From an uncultured Eubacteriales bacterium (GTDB taxonomy: Bacteria > Bacillota > Clostridia > Oscillospirales > Acutalibacteraceae), in contig CAKSST010000005.1 of the NCBI GenBank assembly GCA_934489895.1, forward strand, positions 1 to 64,000: 64,000 bases of DNA, read 5' to 3'. Under the pieces are notes generated by a model that did not search any database, had not been told where the DNA came from, and saw nothing but the letters and a program-made list of their open reading frames with translations. Position 1 is the first letter of the stretch. Each line of letters opens with the position of its first letter. The position numbers were made by a program, and so were the translations under genes. Below are positions 8,074 to 16,461 of this stretch, piece by piece.

Positions 8074-10050
8074 TTAACTAATATCTGCGTCATCCAAATA
8101 ACGGTATCCGTTTTCTGAAATAAACTCTTTTCTTCCCTGCAAATTATCACCAAGCAGAAGTTCAAACATGTCTGCGGTACGCTGGGCATCGTCAGGCATA
8201 ACCTTTATAAGACGGCGCGTTGCAGGATTCATTGTTGTAAGATTCATCATATCTGGTTGGTTTTCGCCAAGACCCTTTGAACGCTGAATGGTATATTTCT
8301 TATCGCCGATTTTTTCCATTATTTCATTCTTTTCGGTTTCATCGTAGGCAAAATAGGTCATGTCTTTAGTATTTATCTCATATAGCGGAGTTTCTGCTAT
8401 ATATACCTTACCTGCAGATATGAGCGTTGGCATAAGACGGTATATCATAGTAAGAATAAGCGCTCTTATATGGAAGCCGTCAACGTCAGCATCTGTACAT
8501 ATTATAATTTTATTCCACCTTAATGCATCAAGACTGAAATTTGAAAGGTTTTTGTTTGCCTTGCTTTTAACCTCAACACCGCAGCCAAGAACTTTCAAAA
8601 GGTCTGTAATAATTTCGCTTTTAAAAACCTTGTCATACTCTGCTTTTAAACAGTTAAGTATTTTACCCCTTACAGGCATAATAGCCTGAAAGTTAGGGTC
8701 ACGGGCAAGCTTACAGGACCCAAGAGCCGAGTCACCCTCAACTATAAATATTTCTCTTTCCGCAATATCTTTGCTTCTGCAATCAACAAATTTTTGCACT
8801 CTATCAACCATACTGTTATTATTCTGCAGGGTTTTCTTAATGGAAAGACGCTCTTTTTCGCTTCTCTCACGGCTACGCTTGTTTATCAATATTTGATTAA
8901 CAATCTTTTCGGCCTCGTCCTTATTTTCAATAAAATAAACCTCTAACTGACGGCGCAAAAAGTCAGCAGTAGCTTCATATATAAACTTGTTTGTAACCGC
9001 TTTTTTGGTCTGGTTTTCATATGATGTCTGCGTTGAAAATGATGAAATCACAATATCAAGGCATTCTTCTATATCCGAAAAAGAGACCTTGCTTTCATTC
9101 TTCTGATATTTATTGTTTTGCTTAGCATAAGCATCAATTTGTGAAACAAAGGCGCTTCTTACAGCCTTTTCAGGCGCGCCGCCGTACTCAAGCCAACTTG
9201 AGTTATGATAATACTCAATTTTCTGTTTGGTAACAGAAAAAGCAACCGCTGCGTTTATTTTAAGCTTATACTCAGGCTTGTCCTCACGATCGCGGCCAAC
9301 ACGCTCCGTATACCAAAACTGCGTCTGTGAAAGAGCGTCTGTTCCAAGATATTCATTAAGGTAATCCTCAATGCCGTTCTGATAATAAAACTCTGTTGTT
9401 TCAAAACGTGCTCCCACCTGATTTTTGAATATTATTCTCAGACCGTTATTAACAACTGCCTGACGCTTAAGCACATCCAGATAGTATTCAACAGGAATAT
9501 TAATATCGGTAAAAACATCAATATCGGGCTTCCAGCGGGTGCAGGTGCCCGTTTCCCTTCCGTCATACTCTGTCTTTTTAAGTCCGCCTTTATTAAAACC
9601 TTTTTCAAAATGAAGATTATAAATATAGCCGTCACGTTTAATTTCAACGTCCATATACTCTGACGAATACTGTGTTGCGCAAAGGCCAAGTCCGTTAAGG
9701 CCTATAGAAAATTCATAATTGTCTCCGTCAGCACCGTATTTACCACCCGCATAAAGCTCACAGTAAAGCAGTTCCCAGTTAAAGCACTTTTCATTGGGGT
9801 TATAGTCAACAGGTGCGCCGCGTCCGAAATCCCTAACTTCAACCGAGCCATCCTCAAAGCGTGTGACAATAATTTTTTTGCCGTGTCCCTCGCGCGCTTC
9901 GTCAATTGAGTTTGAAATAATTTCAAATACGGAATGTTCGCACCCCTCTATGCCATCAGAACCAAAAATAACAGCAGGGCGCTTGCGCACCCTATCCGGT
10001 CCTTTAAGCTGTTTAATGCTTTCATTGCCGTATGATGTCTTGACTGCCAT
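8074..10050 (-). CDS. Type IIA DNA topoisomerase subunit B (ParE/GyrB-like, divergent)
   Basis: This 658-residue ATPase/TOPRIM subunit has GHKL-ATPase elements SNSIDEAREG (N-box, near residue 48) and DFGRGAPVD (G1). The TOPRIM metal site appears as EGDSA and DADVDG, and the PVRGKILN segment is present. The EGDSA motif continues LGS rather than the usual GGS, and the region after G1 (NPNEKCFNWELLYCELYAGGKYG) is longer than in standard GyrB, so this is a divergent lineage. It forms an operon with the A subunit. A good promoter lies 44 bases upstream. A normal gyrAB pair probably exists elsewhere in the genome, but that is inference. Confidence 0.88.
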   Translation of the reverse strand: MAVKTSYGNESIKQLKGPDRVRKRPAVIFGSDGIEGCEHSVFEIISNSIDEAREGHGKKIIVTRFEDGSVEVRDFGRGAPVDYNPNEKCFNWELLYCELYAGGKYGADGDNYEFSIGLNGLGLCATQYSSEYMDVEIKRDGYIYNLHFEKGFNKGGLKKTEYDGRETGTCTRWKPDIDVFTDINIPVEYYLDVLKRQAVVNNGLRIIFKNQVGARFETTEFYYQNGIEDYLNEYLGTDALSQTQFWYTERVGRDREDKPEYKLKINAAVAFSVTKQKIEYYHNSSWLEYGGAPEKAVRSAFVSQIDAYAKQNNKYQKNESKVSFSDIEECLDIVISSFSTQTSYENQTKKAVTNKFIYEATADFLRRQLEVYFIENKDEAEKIVNQILINKRSRERSEKERLSIKKTLQNNNSMVDRVQKFVDCRSKDIAEREIFIVEGDSALGSCKLARDPNFQAIMPVRGKILNCLKAEYDKVFKSEIITDLLKVLGCGVEVKSKANKNLSNFSLDALRWNKIIICTDADVDGFHIRALILTMIYRLMPTLISAGKVYIAETPLYEINTKDMTYFAYDETEKNEIMEKIGDKKYTIQRSKGLGENQPDMMNLTTMNPATRRLIKVMPDDAQRTADMFELLLGDNLQGRKEFISENGYRYLDDADIS

Positions 10051-10093
10051 TAATGCTTATCTCCTTAATGTCAAAAGTTAAATATACATAATA

Positions 10094-10123
10094 ATTATAC
10101 ACTACATCTTGTTGTTTAGTCAA
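10094..10123 (-). promoter_or_regulatory. Promoter of the topoisomerase B-A operon
   Basis: On the minus strand there is a -35 TTGACT (10118-10123), an 18-base spacer and a -10 TATAAT (10094-10099), about 44 bases before the B-subunit start. The rest of 10124-10235 is AT-rich with no other feature I can support. Confidence 0.65.
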
Positions 10124-10241
10124 GCACTCATCAACTAATAAACGCAATTAAAGATATTTTTTGTCAAATGCTTTTGCATAAATTTCAGCTATCATACAAA
10201 TAACAAATATGGGAGATATTAACCTTTTTACTTAAAATAAT

Positions 10242-10274
10242 AAAGCCGATAGATTCATATGATCTATCGGCTTT
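10242..10274. terminator. 13-bp terminator hairpin after the Asp23 gene
   Basis: AAAGCCGATAGAT (10242-10254) pairs exactly with ATCTATCGGCTTT (10262-10274) around a 7-base loop. On the minus strand it ends in TTTATTATTTT. It lies 16 bases past the Asp23 stop and closes that transcript. Confidence 0.8.
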
Positions 10275-10290
10275 GATAAATTGTAAATTC

Positions 10291-10647
10291 TTATTCAACT
10301 ATAGGTGCTTCTGCAACATCGGCAATTGTAACATTAACCGAGGAAACTGCGTTACCCGTCATGCTCTGAATTTTTTCCTTAACGCTCAGCTGAACGTCTT
10401 CAGCAATCTTCTTTATAGGCATACCGGGTTTTACCTTAATATAAACGTCAAGATTGATAACGCCTGAATCAATAGAAACATAAACGCCCTTGGTATTTGT
10501 TCCTGTTTTAATCATTTTCCTGATTTTGTTGATTTTTAAAACACCTGAAGCAAGGCCCTCTACACCTTCAACCTCCATAGCGGCAATCTGTGCCATTTTT
10601 GCTATAACATCTTCATTAACAGCAAGTGAACTTGTATTATTTTCCAT
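10291..10647 (-). CDS. Asp23/Gls24 family envelope-stress protein
   Basis: This 118-residue member of the Asp23 (DUF322) family has the typical opening with the segment IAAMEVEGVEGLASG near residues 20-35, followed by alternating beta strands (GVYVSIDSGVINLDVYIKV) and the amphipathic IKKIAEDVQLSVKEKIQSMTG. Such proteins are cytosolic or membrane-associated and are linked to cell-envelope stress; the molecular role is not settled. In many Clostridia a gene of this family sits between spoIIIAH and nusB/xseA, and here it directly follows spoIIIAH by 62 bases. nusB is not present. Whether it is cotranscribed with spoIIIA is not clear from the sequence. Confidence 0.88.
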   Translation of the reverse strand: MENNTSSLAVNEDVIAKMAQIAAMEVEGVEGLASGVLKINKIRKMIKTGTNTKGVYVSIDSGVINLDVYIKVKPGMPIKKIAEDVQLSVKEKIQSMTGNAVSSVNVTIADVAEAPIVE

Positions 10648-10709
10648 GGGATTCTCCCCCTTTATTTATTTTCCTGATTTTATTATACCATATTTTAAAA
10701 ATAACTCAA

Positions 10710-11264
10710 CTATTTTATTGTAACAATTGTTATATTTTCTAAAGTCAGACCGGTTTGTGACATTACCGCATCCTGTATTTGTAATGTTTCGGCATCGCTG
10801 AGCTTTTCTTTTTTAACAACAACATTAACATTACTGTCACCCATTACAGCCACAACCTTCTCAAAGCCTTTTGCTGTAAGCAGGGTTTCAATAGCTGATT
10901 CTTTTTCCATTTGTGCGGTAATCTCACTTTTGCGGGACACCGCCTCCTTTTTTACATCATCCGAAAGTGTTGCGTCATTTAAAGTTTCATCAAGCATTTC
11001 AAGCTGATTTTTTCTTGTGTCTTCACGCTGTGTTTTTACCGTAGTAAAATAATCGCCCTCTTGTGGTTTTGCGCCTGTTTCAATTGCCGATTCATCTGCA
11101 TTACCCGAAACAAACTCTGCCTGACCGAGATATTTGCTGCTGTCACTTTGCGCACCTATGTCTGAGACAGAATACTCCATATTAAACCAAACAGCAGCAG
11201 CCAATGCCACCACCATAACCGCCAAAGTTATATGTCTTTTGCCGAAAACCTTACCTTTTTTCAT
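10710..11264 (-). CDS. spoIIIAH: Stage III sporulation protein AH
   Basis: SpoIIIAH is the mother-cell membrane protein whose ring domain meets SpoIIQ of the forespore to form the feeding channel. The 184-residue form starting at 11264 is chosen because an AGGAG site precedes it. It has one membrane segment near residues 11-28 (HITLAVMVVALAAAVWF), a variable Ser/Glu-rich linker, a helix rich in Glu/Lys, and a C-terminal YscJ/FliF-like ring fold (KGFEKVVAVMGDSNVNVVV). It is the last gene of the eight-gene operon, 25 bases after spoIIIAG. Confidence 0.93.
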   Translation of the reverse strand: MKKGKVFGKRHITLAVMVVALAAAVWFNMEYSVSDIGAQSDSSKYLGQAEFVSGNADESAIETGAKPQEGDYFTTVKTQREDTRKNQLEMLDETLNDATLSDDVKKEAVSRKSEITAQMEKESAIETLLTAKGFEKVVAVMGDSNVNVVVKKEKLSDAETLQIQDAVMSQTGLTLENITIVTIK

Positions 11265-11289
11265 AATAAAACTCCTATTCAAATATAAA

Positions 11290-11844
11290 TTATTTGCCCG
11301 TAACAAAAACTCGTTTTGATGTTATATTAAGCGCTGTCATAACGGCATTTGTAATCTGCTCAGACACACTTTCTGTGTCGCCGCCCTCACATATTACCGT
11401 AACACCGCGTATGGTAGGCATATATTCCGTAACAATCAGCGCCTGTTGTGAGCCGTTTGAATCTTCTATTATTACGTGGGAATTTTCCGTACTGTCACTG
11501 TTTTGCTTTTTAGTTGCACTATCGGTTATATCCTCATTATTTTTGCTGTCCGTTTTTGTTTCGTCAGCATATATGTATTTAATGCCTGTATCGAGCGTCA
11601 CCGTAACAGACGGGCTTTTATCCTTTGTAATTGCCGTAACTATATCGCAAATTTTCTGTTCAACCTGCAAGCAGTATTGCTCATTAGTTAATTGCACAGC
11701 CTTGCTTTTTGTCTTTTGTTCTTTGTCTGACGTGCCCGAAAATGCTATAAGCAGTATGCCCAAAAAGCCCACGCACAAGAGAATATATGTACCTTTTTTA
11801 CTTGTAAGAATATTTTTAAATGCTGCCATTTTTTCATTCAACAT
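11290..11844 (-). CDS. spoIIIAG: Stage III sporulation protein AG
   Basis: This protein of the SpoIIIA complex forms a large ring in the intermembrane space. I start it at the ATG at 11844 (184 residues), 8 bases after a GAGG site, so it overlaps the end of spoIIIAF by 11 bases; another ATG at 11829 is possible. One membrane segment lies near residues 20-40 (YILLCVGFLGILLIAFSG). The rest is extracytoplasmic, with a low-complexity Ser/Thr/Asn/Asp-rich insertion (about residues 95-120) between two halves of the ring-building domain, as in other SpoIIIAG proteins. The C-terminus VTVICEGGDTESVSEQITNA is the conserved part. Confidence 0.93.
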   Translation of the reverse strand: MLNEKMAAFKNILTSKKGTYILLCVGFLGILLIAFSGTSDKEQKTKSKAVQLTNEQYCLQVEQKICDIVTAITKDKSPSVTVTLDTGIKYIYADETKTDSKNNEDITDSATKKQNSDSTENSHVIIEDSNGSQQALIVTEYMPTIRGVTVICEGGDTESVSEQITNAVMTALNITSKRVFVTGK

Positions 11845-12271
11845 ACACTTTAACCTCTTGTATTCCAAAACCGTCAACAAGCATTTTTTCGACACTTTGG
11901 GCATCGGCACTTGTATAAACACAAGCCTTACTAATAACTATGTCGCCGTTTTCCAAAATATCCATATAACACAAAACTTTTTGTACAGATATGCCGTTTT
12001 CTTTTAAATAAGCTTCAATTATATACTGTGCCTGCTGTGCCGTCATATTTTCAACGTTTTGCGAATTGTCCGCAGCTGACGCAGGTAGGCTTAAATCAAA
12101 ATTCACTCCGTTGAGTGCACCTATAACGCTCATAATAATTACCAGGCTTATGATATAGCTCAACAGCTTTTTAAACTTTGAATCGGGCAATAACAATGAA
12201 GCACCCGAGGTTACAACCAATATTCCGCACAGCGTCAATACAATGCCTTTTAATGCCTGCAAGCTATCCAC
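11834..12271 (-). CDS. spoIIIAF: Stage III sporulation protein AF
   Basis: This 145-residue membrane component of the SpoIIIA channel has two N-terminal membrane segments (about residues 8-27 and 35-55: GIVLTLCGILVVTSGASLLL and LLSYIISLVIIMSVIGAL). They are followed by an extracytoplasmic ferredoxin-like region that ends in VQEVKVYVE-type residues. The order and overlaps (8 bases with spoIIIAE, 11 with spoIIIAG) match the canonical operon. Sequence conservation outside the membrane part is low, as usual for this family, so the call leans on position. Confidence 0.9.
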   Translation of the reverse strand: MDSLQALKGIVLTLCGILVVTSGASLLLPDSKFKKLLSYIISLVIIMSVIGALNGVNFDLSLPASAADNSQNVENMTAQQAQYIIEAYLKENGISVQKVLCYMDILENGDIVISKACVYTSADAQSVEKMLVDGFGIQEVKVYVE

Positions 12272-13388
12272 CCGCCTTTGTCACTATGGTAAGTGCAATT
12301 ATAAAAAGTATTACGCAATACAAAACAATTCCCAGCAAAACCGCAAGAACCGAATCGACAGATTTAAGTAAAGCCGTTATTTTCTGACAGCCAAATAGGT
12401 TGGACGCAATACATCCGCCCACCATTGCGGCACGCCATAAAACAAGTTCCAGAACCACCGGCAAAAGCATTACTGCAATTGCAATAACACCGTAAATGCC
12501 AACAGATGTTTTAAGCAAGCCAAGACAGCTTTTTACCGTGCCTAACGCTTCGCTTACCGATGCGCCCACCACAGGTACAGCTGAGCCTACCGCGAATTTT
12601 ACAGCACGCGCGCTTACGGTATCTGCCGCGCTTGATATTGAGGTTTGCACACTCAGTATTCCTAAAAAAACCGTAAGCGTCAACCCTAAAATCCAGTTGG
12701 CAGCCTTTTGTATATAATCTGCTATTTCCGACCTGGACATAAGCGGATGCGCCGCCGTACAAAGACAAATAGCAAGGTAACAGCCGCACAAAGGCATAAT
12801 TATAAAAGAAATAACGCTCACCGTTATTTCTGCCGCTATCAATAAAACTGCGCTACTTCCCGCTGCCGTTGCTGCCTGTCCGTTTGCGGCAACCACTGCG
12901 GTAAAAACAGGCACAAAAGAAAGCATAAAAGCGCCGTTTGCTTTTATTGCGCTCACACAGGCTTCAATTGTAGTATGCAAGGGCGCAAGCACAGCCGTCG
13001 CCACCGCCAGTGCCGCAATAAAATCCACCGCTCCGTCATTTTGAAGCCGCAACTCTCCCATACCGTTCACAGCTGCGCAAAGTAAAACAATTCCCAAAAG
13101 GCTCAAAAAAACACCCAAAGGTTTTTTTATGCCCTGTTTTAAAAAATCAACAACTACACTGAATATGTTTTCCGTATTAAACTCTTTAAGCCACTGACTG
13201 TCCTTAGCAGATATTTCAAAACGGTCAAATATTTCTTTTGCCTGCTGCGGCAAAACGTCATACAACTCTCCCGCACCGCTGCTTTCATACTGCTGTTCAT
13301 ACAATCCCGCATCCTGCGCGCAAACCGTTATTGTAGACAGCATTAAAAGTAAAGTCACGGTTATTAATGTTTCAATATATTTTTTCAT
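12264..13388 (-). CDS. spoIIIAE: Stage III sporulation protein AE
   Basis: This 374-residue polytopic membrane protein is the largest component of the SpoIIIA complex. It has an N-terminal signal segment (about residues 5-24, ending near CAQDAG), a short extracytoplasmic stretch with the conserved QQAKEIFDRFEI, and about seven membrane spans. Conserved landmarks include the GVFLSLLGIVLLCAAVNG and AVPVVGASVSEALGTV segments. It overlaps spoIIIAD by 4 bases and spoIIIAF by 8. The length fits the family (about 390-400 in Bacillus). Confidence 0.94.
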   Translation of the reverse strand: MKKYIETLITVTLLLMLSTITVCAQDAGLYEQQYESSGAGELYDVLPQQAKEIFDRFEISAKDSQWLKEFNTENIFSVVVDFLKQGIKKPLGVFLSLLGIVLLCAAVNGMGELRLQNDGAVDFIAALAVATAVLAPLHTTIEACVSAIKANGAFMLSFVPVFTAVVAANGQAATAAGSSAVLLIAAEITVSVISFIIMPLCGCYLAICLCTAAHPLMSRSEIADYIQKAANWILGLTLTVFLGILSVQTSISSAADTVSARAVKFAVGSAVPVVGASVSEALGTVKSCLGLLKTSVGIYGVIAIAVMLLPVVLELVLWRAAMVGGCIASNLFGCQKITALLKSVDSVLAVLLGIVLYCVILFIIALTIVTKAGG

Positions 13389-13771
13389 TCTATGTACCTT
13401 ATAGCCACATCAATCAGCCTTTCCATAAGCGGAACAGAAAGTATAAGTATGCAGCACTTTCCCGCAAGGTCTACCCTACCAGCAAGGGAGGTTTGTCCGT
13501 AATCACGGCACAAATCCGATACAAACTGGGTTATATAACAAATGCCTAACGCTTTTAATATAACAACAAAATAGCTGCTGTCTATTCCAATTTTTACAAA
13601 ATAGTTGCTCATACCGTTAAGGTATGAAAGCACGCCTTTCAGTACCGCATAAAACAGCACACAGCCTCCCGCGGCAGATACAATAAGCGCAAGTTCTGCC
13701 TTTTGTTCCTTTAAAACAAGCGCCAGGACGGCGGTAATAAGTGCCACAGCCAGAATAACAGTCAGTTCCAT
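13385..13771 (-). CDS. spoIIIAD: Stage III sporulation protein AD
   Basis: This 128-residue protein has about four membrane spans (near residues 3-20, 28-48, 65-85 and 100-120). The conserved parts are the ALGICYITQFVSDLCRDYGQTSLAGRVDLAGKC segment and the C-terminal ILSVPLMERLI. It is a small integral-membrane part of the SpoIIIA channel, similar in topology to SpoIIIAC. It starts 2 bases after the spoIIIAC stop and overlaps spoIIIAE by 4 bases. Confidence 0.94.
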   Translation of the reverse strand: MELTVILAVALITAVLALVLKEQKAELALIVSAAGGCVLFYAVLKGVLSYLNGMSNYFVKIGIDSSYFVVILKALGICYITQFVSDLCRDYGQTSLAGRVDLAGKCCILILSVPLMERLIDVAIRYIE

Positions 13772-13773
13772 AA

Positions 13774-13968
13774 CTACAACCCAAAAACTGATTTAATAGT
13801 AGAAAATAAATCGCCTATACTCTGCACCAGCATCATCAACACAACCACAAGTCCCGCTAATGTTGTAAGCATGGCTTGCTCCTCTCGTCCCGAGCGTACA
13901 AGCAGCTGGTTAAGTACCGTAACAATAATACCTATTGCCGCTACCTTGAAAATAAAATCAACATCCAT
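13774..13968 (-). CDS. spoIIIAC: Stage III sporulation protein AC
   Basis: This 64-residue protein of two membrane spans is the smallest SpoIIIA component. The start at 13968 is preceded by GGTGAGA at the right distance and gives MDVDFIFKVAAIGI, the usual N-terminus. The longer open frame to 14010 lies inside spoIIIAB. The conserved motif VLNQLLVRSGREEQA lies in the loop between the two helices. The length matches Bacillus SpoIIIAC (about 68). Confidence 0.94.
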   Translation of the reverse strand: MDVDFIFKVAAIGIIVTVLNQLLVRSGREEQAMLTTLAGLVVVLMMLVQSIGDLFSTIKSVFGL

Positions 13969-13976
13969 ACTCTCAC

Positions 13977-14438
13977 CTAAATTAATATTACTGCTATACA
14001 AATTCCGCAAAAAAATCCCAGCACTCTGTATAAGCGGTTTTTACTGTCACATTCGCTTTTAGCATCATCTGCAATTCGCTCAAGTTGCAGCGCATACGCC
14101 TCACAATACTTCAGCTGTCCGCAAACATCTCCCGCTCCCAACCCCGAAAAAAAGTCTTTTATAACTTTTGAATCTTCTTTAGTAAAGGGATGTCTCGGTG
14201 TAATTACGGGATAATCCTGCAAAAAAATAAGCCGCTCATATTTGCACGAAAGCTCTTTAATTATTTGCTCAACAGGCGTTGCAAAAAAACGTATTTTCTC
14301 ACCCATTTCAGCACACAGCTGCGCCGCTTGTTTTAAAGCTTCTGCCCTTTTGCAAAGCCTTAAAGCCATATTGTTACCGCAAAGCGATGCAGCGGCTATT
14401 ACCATAATAAGCCCTATAACCTTAAACAAAAGCATCAT
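13977..14438 (-). CDS. spoIIIAB: Stage III sporulation protein AB
   Basis: This 153-residue protein has a membrane segment at each end (about residues 3-21 and 135-152) and a helical cytosolic body between them, in the layout of type II/IV secretion GspF-like half-domains. Its start lies inside the end of spoIIIAA (17-base overlap), which indicates coupling to the ATPase it is thought to work with. It contains the conserved stretch FFSGLGAGDVCGQLKYCEAY. Confidence 0.92.
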   Translation of the reverse strand: MMLLFKVIGLIMVIAAASLCGNNMALRLCKRAEALKQAAQLCAEMGEKIRFFATPVEQIIKELSCKYERLIFLQDYPVITPRHPFTKEDSKVIKDFFSGLGAGDVCGQLKYCEAYALQLERIADDAKSECDSKNRLYRVLGFFCGICIAVILI

Positions 14439-15333
14439 TCCTTAAAACTTCAAATTCCCCACCCGACGTCTGCGGAAGCAAAATCAGTTTTGATATAGCG
14501 CCCGTGCGCAACAAAGCCTTTACTTTACCGCCATGTAAAATTTCTTGCTTATTACCCGCGTGCAATGTGGCAATAACAGAAGCACCGCAGTTCATAGCGG
14601 CAACAACAGCCTCAATTTCGCGCCTGTTTCCAAGCTCATCAAACGCCACAACCTGCGGGTTTAGGGTACGTACTGCAATCTCAATACCCTCAGCCTTTTC
14701 ATACCCGTTCAGCACATCTACCGTATCGCCCAAATCATTGGCAGGCACACCGTCGCAGCTGGCGGCAATTTCTCCCCGCGTATCAATAACCGCAATACGC
14801 AGCTGCCTTTTATAAGATAATTGCCTTACTAAGTCACGCAGCATTGTCGTTTTGCCGCTTGCAGGCGGTCCCGCAATAAGCATACCTTTACCGTCAAACT
14901 CTTTTATAACTTTATCTGCACAACCAATCACCTGACGCGCTATTCTTATGTTTATGCTGCTTATGTCCTTTATCATTCTGCCGGATGTTACCGTACCGCA
15001 AACACCCGCTCTGTGCCCCCACTTTAAAACTATGTAACCTTGTTTTATCTCATTTTCGTGCGAGTAAACCGAATTTTCACACAGCCGCATAAACACCTCA
15101 TCAATGTGCCTTTTCGAAACAATATACGGCTCTCTCGGCGGGACAAAATGCGCTCCTGCGCTGTCTATCCATAAAGGTATATTATCCGCCGTAAGCTGTA
15201 AGGGTTTGCCCGCTCGCAATCGTATCTCCGCCGTTTTACGCTTTATGTTTTCAGGCAGCGGTACAAGCAATTCCTGCAAGCTTTGCGTTAGCATATAAGC
15301 CGCGCTATCAAAATTGTTGTTTACACTCAGCAT
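14422..15333 (-). CDS. spoIIIAA: Stage III sporulation protein AA (secretion-type ATPase)
   Basis: This 303-residue ATPase is presumed to power the SpoIIIA channel. The Walker A motif is GPPASGKTT (about residues 152-160), and the Walker B region VVAFDELGN follows near 230; ATLHAG is a further conserved segment. The N-terminal third resembles the family's KRKTAEIRLRAGKPL region. The start at 15333 has an AAAGGGG site 6-7 bases upstream. It is the first gene of the operon. In other spore formers the operon is transcribed by sigma-E in the mother cell; I see only a loose sigma-E-like candidate upstream (a CATAATCAT -10 near 15350-15360), not a firm one. Confidence 0.94.
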   Translation of the reverse strand: MLSVNNNFDSAAYMLTQSLQELLVPLPENIKRKTAEIRLRAGKPLQLTADNIPLWIDSAGAHFVPPREPYIVSKRHIDEVFMRLCENSVYSHENEIKQGYIVLKWGHRAGVCGTVTSGRMIKDISSINIRIARQVIGCADKVIKEFDGKGMLIAGPPASGKTTMLRDLVRQLSYKRQLRIAVIDTRGEIAASCDGVPANDLGDTVDVLNGYEKAEGIEIAVRTLNPQVVAFDELGNRREIEAVVAAMNCGASVIATLHAGNKQEILHGGKVKALLRTGAISKLILLPQTSGGEFEVLRNDAFV

Positions 15334-15437
15334 TTGCTTGTCCCCTTTCTGTAAATGATTATGAAAAAGCCTTGGCTTGTATTACAACTTTCGCGCCTGC
15401 AAAGCAAAATAATCTTTAACAAAAAGTCTTGCTGCAC

Positions 15438-15481
15438 AAAAAAATTACCTCGTATATCGCTTTTTTCAGCGATATACGGGG
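15438..15481 (-). terminator. Strong minus-strand terminator upstream of spoIIIAA
   Basis: The hairpin CCCCGTATATCGC / GCGATATACGAGG (15469-15481 with 15448-15460) has 12 canonical pairs and one mismatch across a loop of 8, followed on the minus strand by TAATTTTTTT. It lies 105 bases before the spoIIIAA start, and only the minus strand has the U-run. It ends some transcript begun within 15482-15630, or attenuates read-through into spoIIIA. Confidence 0.8.
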
Positions 15482-15505
15482 TGTGTAGTTTATAAAGCCA
15501 TTCTG

Positions 15506-15586
15506 TTATTCAGCAACAGCATTTGCTTTTTCTTCTTCGATTTGTGCTAATAGTATAATATCAAGCGTTTTTCGGCAAATACACAT
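15506..15586 (-). CDS. Possible 26-codon micro-ORF before the terminator
   Basis: The gap 15334-15672 holds a short open frame (ATG at 15586, stop TAA at 15506) ending EEEKANAVAE. No good ribosome binding site precedes the ATG. A -10 like TATACT lies inside it (15552-15557), so the transcript might begin within the frame and be noncoding instead. It ends 25 bases before the strong terminator at 15438-15481. I do not recognise the peptide; the C-terminus could also be the remnant of a lost gene. Confidence 0.2.
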   Translation of the reverse strand: MCICRKTLDIILLAQIEEEKANAVAE

Positions 15587-15634
15587 CAATTCTATTCCCA
15601 AAACAATAAGTCTTTCTTCTTGTTATATAAACAA

Positions 15635-15667
15635 AAACGGAGTTCATTAATTGTGAACTCCGTTTTA
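15635..15667 (-). terminator. Terminator after yebC
   Basis: AAAACGGAGTTCA (15635-15647) pairs exactly with TGAACTCCGTTTT (15655-15667), 13 bp, and ends in T-rich sequence on the minus strand just past the yebC stop. It separates yebC from the spoIIIA operon. Confidence 0.85.
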
Positions 15668-15672
15668 TTTAA

Positions 15673-16398
15673 TTATTCATTGTCCCAGTTGTGCCAGATA
15701 GCCTGAACATCGTCATCATCCTCAAGCATATCAATAAGTTTTTCAATCTTATCAATATCTTCCTGGCTTTGCAATGATGTGTAGGTTGAGGGTATGTATG
15801 CAACCTCAGCAGAAATGAAGCTGTAGCCGTCATTTTCAAGAGCCTCGCGTACTGCGCTGAACTCGTTACTGTCGGTCAGAATTTCAAACACGCCGTCCTC
15901 TGCGGTAAAATCCTCTGCTCCTGCGTTAAGGGAGCTATCCATAACCTGCTCTTCGTCAAGGCCTTCAGCGTCAATAACAATCTGGCCTTTGCGTGAGAAC
16001 ATAAACATAACCGAGCCGTTTTGTCCTAGATTGCCGCCGTATTTATCAAAATAATGGCGCATATTGCCTGCTGTACGGTTGCGGTTGTCTGTAAGAGTTT
16101 CAACCACAAAAGCAGTGCCGCTGGGACCGTATGCTTCATAAATTATCTCTTCATAATCGTTTGCGTTGCCCTCACCCGCAGCCTTTTTAATTATGCGGTC
16201 AATGTTATCGTTAGGAACGTTTGCGGCTTTCGCCTTTGCAATACAATCCTTAAGCTTTGAGTTTTCTTCAGGGTTTGCGCCGCCGGCTTTAACCACCATT
16301 GCCAGCTCTCTGCCTATTTTGGTAAAAATTTTTGCGCGTTGTTGATCTGTTTTTTCCTTTTTTCGTTTAATATTGTTCCATTTAGAATGTCCAGACAT
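15673..16398 (-). CDS. yebC: YebC/PmpR (TACO1) family protein
   Basis: This 241-residue protein starts with the family signature MSGHSKWNNIKRKKEK and contains the conserved segments AKAANVPNDNIDRIIKK and YEAYGPSGTAFVVE, with an acidic C-terminus (EDDDDVQAIWHNW). Members bind DNA or the ribosome; recent work on the family links it to translation of difficult (for example proline-rich) sequences. Which applies here is open. The start at 16398 follows GGAGG; the upstream frame to 16455 is not needed. It lies 63 bases after dusB and may share its transcript. Confidence 0.95.
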   Translation of the reverse strand: MSGHSKWNNIKRKKEKTDQQRAKIFTKIGRELAMVVKAGGANPEENSKLKDCIAKAKAANVPNDNIDRIIKKAAGEGNANDYEEIIYEAYGPSGTAFVVETLTDNRNRTAGNMRHYFDKYGGNLGQNGSVMFMFSRKGQIVIDAEGLDEEQVMDSSLNAGAEDFTAEDGVFEILTDSNEFSAVREALENDGYSFISAEVAYIPSTYTSLQSQEDIDKIEKLIDMLEDDDDVQAIWHNWDNE

Positions 16399-16461
16399 TA
16401 AAACTTCCTCCATTTCGGTTAGGGTAATATTAGCACATACTATTAAATTTTTCAACCCATT

